The notes under the pieces are model-generated. The model was not told where the DNA came from. It ran no database searches and saw only the letters and a list, made by a program, of their open reading frames with translations. A DNA stretch of 64,000 bases, taken from Cercozoa sp. M6MM (taxonomy: Eukaryota > Endomyxa: Ascetosporea). This document shows, one piece after another, positions 62,251 through 64,000 of the stretch (positions are counted from its first letter, which is position 1; the number at the start of each line of letters is the position of its first letter). The DNA is taken from assembly GCA_040357565.1 (NCBI GenBank), contig JBDODJ010000049.1; one strand, 5' to 3'. The position numbers and the translations under genes were made by a program.

Positions 62251-62494
62251 GAGGTCAAGAAATACCTGACACACAAGTTAAAGAACTCAAGCAACGTACA
62301 TTGTCGCGAAACACACGTCCGCCGCCTTCGCGGTTTTCATTCTTGTCGATCTCTACTTGAGGGACAGGGGGGGAGGCCAAGGCGGGGGGGGGGGNNNNNN
62401 NNNNNNNNNNNNNNNNNNNNNNNNNNNNNNNNNNNNNNNNNNNNNNNNNNNNNNNNNNNNNNNNNNNNNNNNNNNNNNNNNNNNNNNNNNNNNN

Positions 62495-62540
<46 letters not shown>

Positions 62541-64000
62541 GTAAAAAGAAGGCAGCGCACCAGCCAGCTGCTCGAGCACGTGCGGTCCCAGTTGCTGCGG
62601 ATCCACGCAGATCGACGGTGTGGCGTGAACCTGACCATCCAGTGGGACAGCCACATCGACCGAGCGTCCGCGCGGAAGCTGCGTGACATCGATGTCGACG
62701 CTGCCCATGAAGACGTCGGGCGTGTAGTACTCGTAGTCAAACACCAGCAGTGTCAGCACCTGCTTCTGCTGCGAAACCGTCACACAAACACAAACCGTCA
62801 AAGAAACCGTCTCAAACCGTCAGTGCACATTGCGTGATCACTACGTACCTCGGTTGGCACCAGCGACGGTCCGCCACTGACGCGAAAGCCAAAGACCTCG
62901 TGCCTGCCCAGTGATCATCCAGCCATCAGTGAAACCGTCACACATGCGGACTGATCGATCAGAATCTGGTACCACTCGGGAGCCACCGAGGCACGCACGA
63001 TGCGTGATTTGGCACTCGCCTCGCCGGCCGACATGATCACGTAACTGCTCACAGGAGAGAGAACGTATTGACTCGACATACCCTGGGGGAGGGGGAGAGA
63101 GGTAGAGGAACACTACGGGTCTGGCTGTCCGGGCAGCAGCGACGGCTTGCGCAGCGCTTTGCCACGCTTCAGTGTCACCTGACAGGGTGGAGTCGTAGGT
63201 ACTGGGTGGGTAGTAGGTACTGGGTGGGTGGGTAGTAGGTACTGATTGGATGGGTAGTAGGTACTGGGTGGGTGGGTAGTAGAGGTACTAGATGGCAGGA
63301 GGTACAGTGACAAGATCGCCCAGCTGCAGCGCGTGATCGGCAACATTGCGACGCAGCACGTTCGAGCCAGAGAACGAGAACGGCGACAGCAGCGCCGGCG
63401 TGGCCGACAGCGGTGACTGTGGCTCATGTTCGTTCAGTTGGAGCAGTGGCAACGAGGCCTGCAGCTTCTGAACCTGCGGCCTGTTCCTGTGAACCAAACA
63501 CAAAAAGGACAACAATTACAAAACCTCAAAAAATCAAAACACTCAAACCAACTCAAAACAGACCAAGAGTGTACCCAGTGATAAACAACTGCAGCGAACA
63601 CTCCTTCTGGATGTTGTAACTCTCTAATAAGTCACCATCCTGCGTCGAACAAATTCAACATGACCAGAATTGAGCACGACTTGACAAAAACGCACAGAAT
63701 CCGCACCTTGAGAATGCGGCCGCTGAAGATTAACCGCATTTGCTCTTCTTTTGATGTCGCCCCTTTCTCGTTCAGCATTGTGAGCTACTCAAAAAGCTTG
63801 ATATCAACTGTTTCATAGCAATTCCTTCATTGCCAGTCGCCGATTTACCAGTTTCTGCTTGAGCTGCGACACCTGCCATTTCATCGACACCTGCACAAAC
63901 TCCGACACGTGAAACTGCAAACCACTCGACTGTCAGGAGAAAAACCTCAAGCGAGTAATTCCCGCCACGAGTGTCGCGCACGAAAATCAACACCATTCTC
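62251..64000 (-). CDS. C2-like domain segment, partial; runs off the window
   Basis: Exons on the minus strand read LQASLPLLQLNEHEPQSPLS, NVLRRNVADHALQLGDLVTV, KRGKALRKPSLLPGQPDP, SSYVIMSAGEASAKSRIVRA, SVAPEWYQILID, VFGFRVSGGPSLVPTE and QVLTLLVFDYEYYTPDVFMG, followed by SVDIDVTQLPRGRSVDVAVP. The D-x-x-MG-x-V-x-I-x-x-x-x-L pattern after a hydrophobic LLVFDY strand resembles the second half of a C2 domain, which binds membranes with or without calcium. Whether these exons belong to the PHR-ligase gene downstream or to a separate gene cannot be decided, because a 100-N gap and homopolymers lie between. The 5' end is outside the window. Confidence 0.45.
62384..62538. other. G-run, 100-N gap, C-run: suspicious assembly junction
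   Basis: Poly-G (62384-62394) precedes N 62395-62494, and 44 C bases (62495-62538) follow it. Confidence 0.9.
63195..63300. repeat. Tandem repeat (GTAGTAGGTACTGGGTGGGTG)n in an intron
   Basis: Four degenerate copies of a unit of about 22-30 bp. Confidence 0.8.

Overview
This is nuclear DNA of a unicellular eukaryote. Nearly every gene is split by short GT-AG introns (about 35-150 nt). Genes are packed tightly and often arranged divergently, and several products carry mitochondrial presequences, signal peptides or membrane anchors. There is no operon-like layout, tRNA, rRNA or CRISPR. I cannot fix the lineage. The Kelch-PPP phosphatase and an EF-hand two-pore channel fit a plant/SAR-type protist better than an animal or fungus, but that is inference.

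Left part (1-15.8 kb): the C-terminal part of a class I histone deacetylase (+), an MLF-family protein (-), a TMEM86/YhhN lysoplasmalogenase-like membrane protein (+, seven exons), mitochondrial proline dehydrogenase (-), NOP10 (+), an unrecognised protein with a C-terminal membrane anchor (-), a mitochondrial FAM210/DUF1279-like protein (+), an unresolved small membrane-protein locus (+), and a sphingomyelin-synthase-type PAP2 enzyme (-).

Middle (15.8-38.2 kb): an unrecognised coiled-coil protein (+) whose start codon lies 13 bp from that of the PAP2 gene, NIFK (-), a Tim44-like mitochondrial protein (+), cystathionine gamma-lyase (-), a divergent ATP synthase gamma subunit (+), a membrane-anchored double-START protein (-), a large chromatin-reader gene with a Zn2Cys6-like cluster and two PHD/extended-PHD modules (+), SDHAF2 (-), RBM8A/Y14 (+), and a secreted glycoprotein (-).

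Right part (38.4-64 kb): a Kelch-PPP phosphatase of the BSU1/PPKL type (-), a STRA6-like multipass membrane protein (-), a two-pore channel with an EF hand and altered pore loops (+), an unrecognised small protein (-), actin (-), a tandem CCCH zinc-finger protein (-), a small secreted protein (-), and the C-terminal part of a PHR-type (MYCBP2/Highwire) RING-Cys-relay ubiquitin ligase (-), which runs off the window end or abuts another gene.

Three features cut across the window. A perfect 10-bp palindrome, TCCGCGCGGA, occurs eight times. Introns in many genes carry C-rich CCCTTTACCCC-like tracts on the sense strand. Seven N-gaps sit in or beside low-complexity sequence. Many real genes here are spread over short exons, so the gene models were assembled by hand from splice-compatible exons. 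Internal exon edges are less certain than the overall calls.
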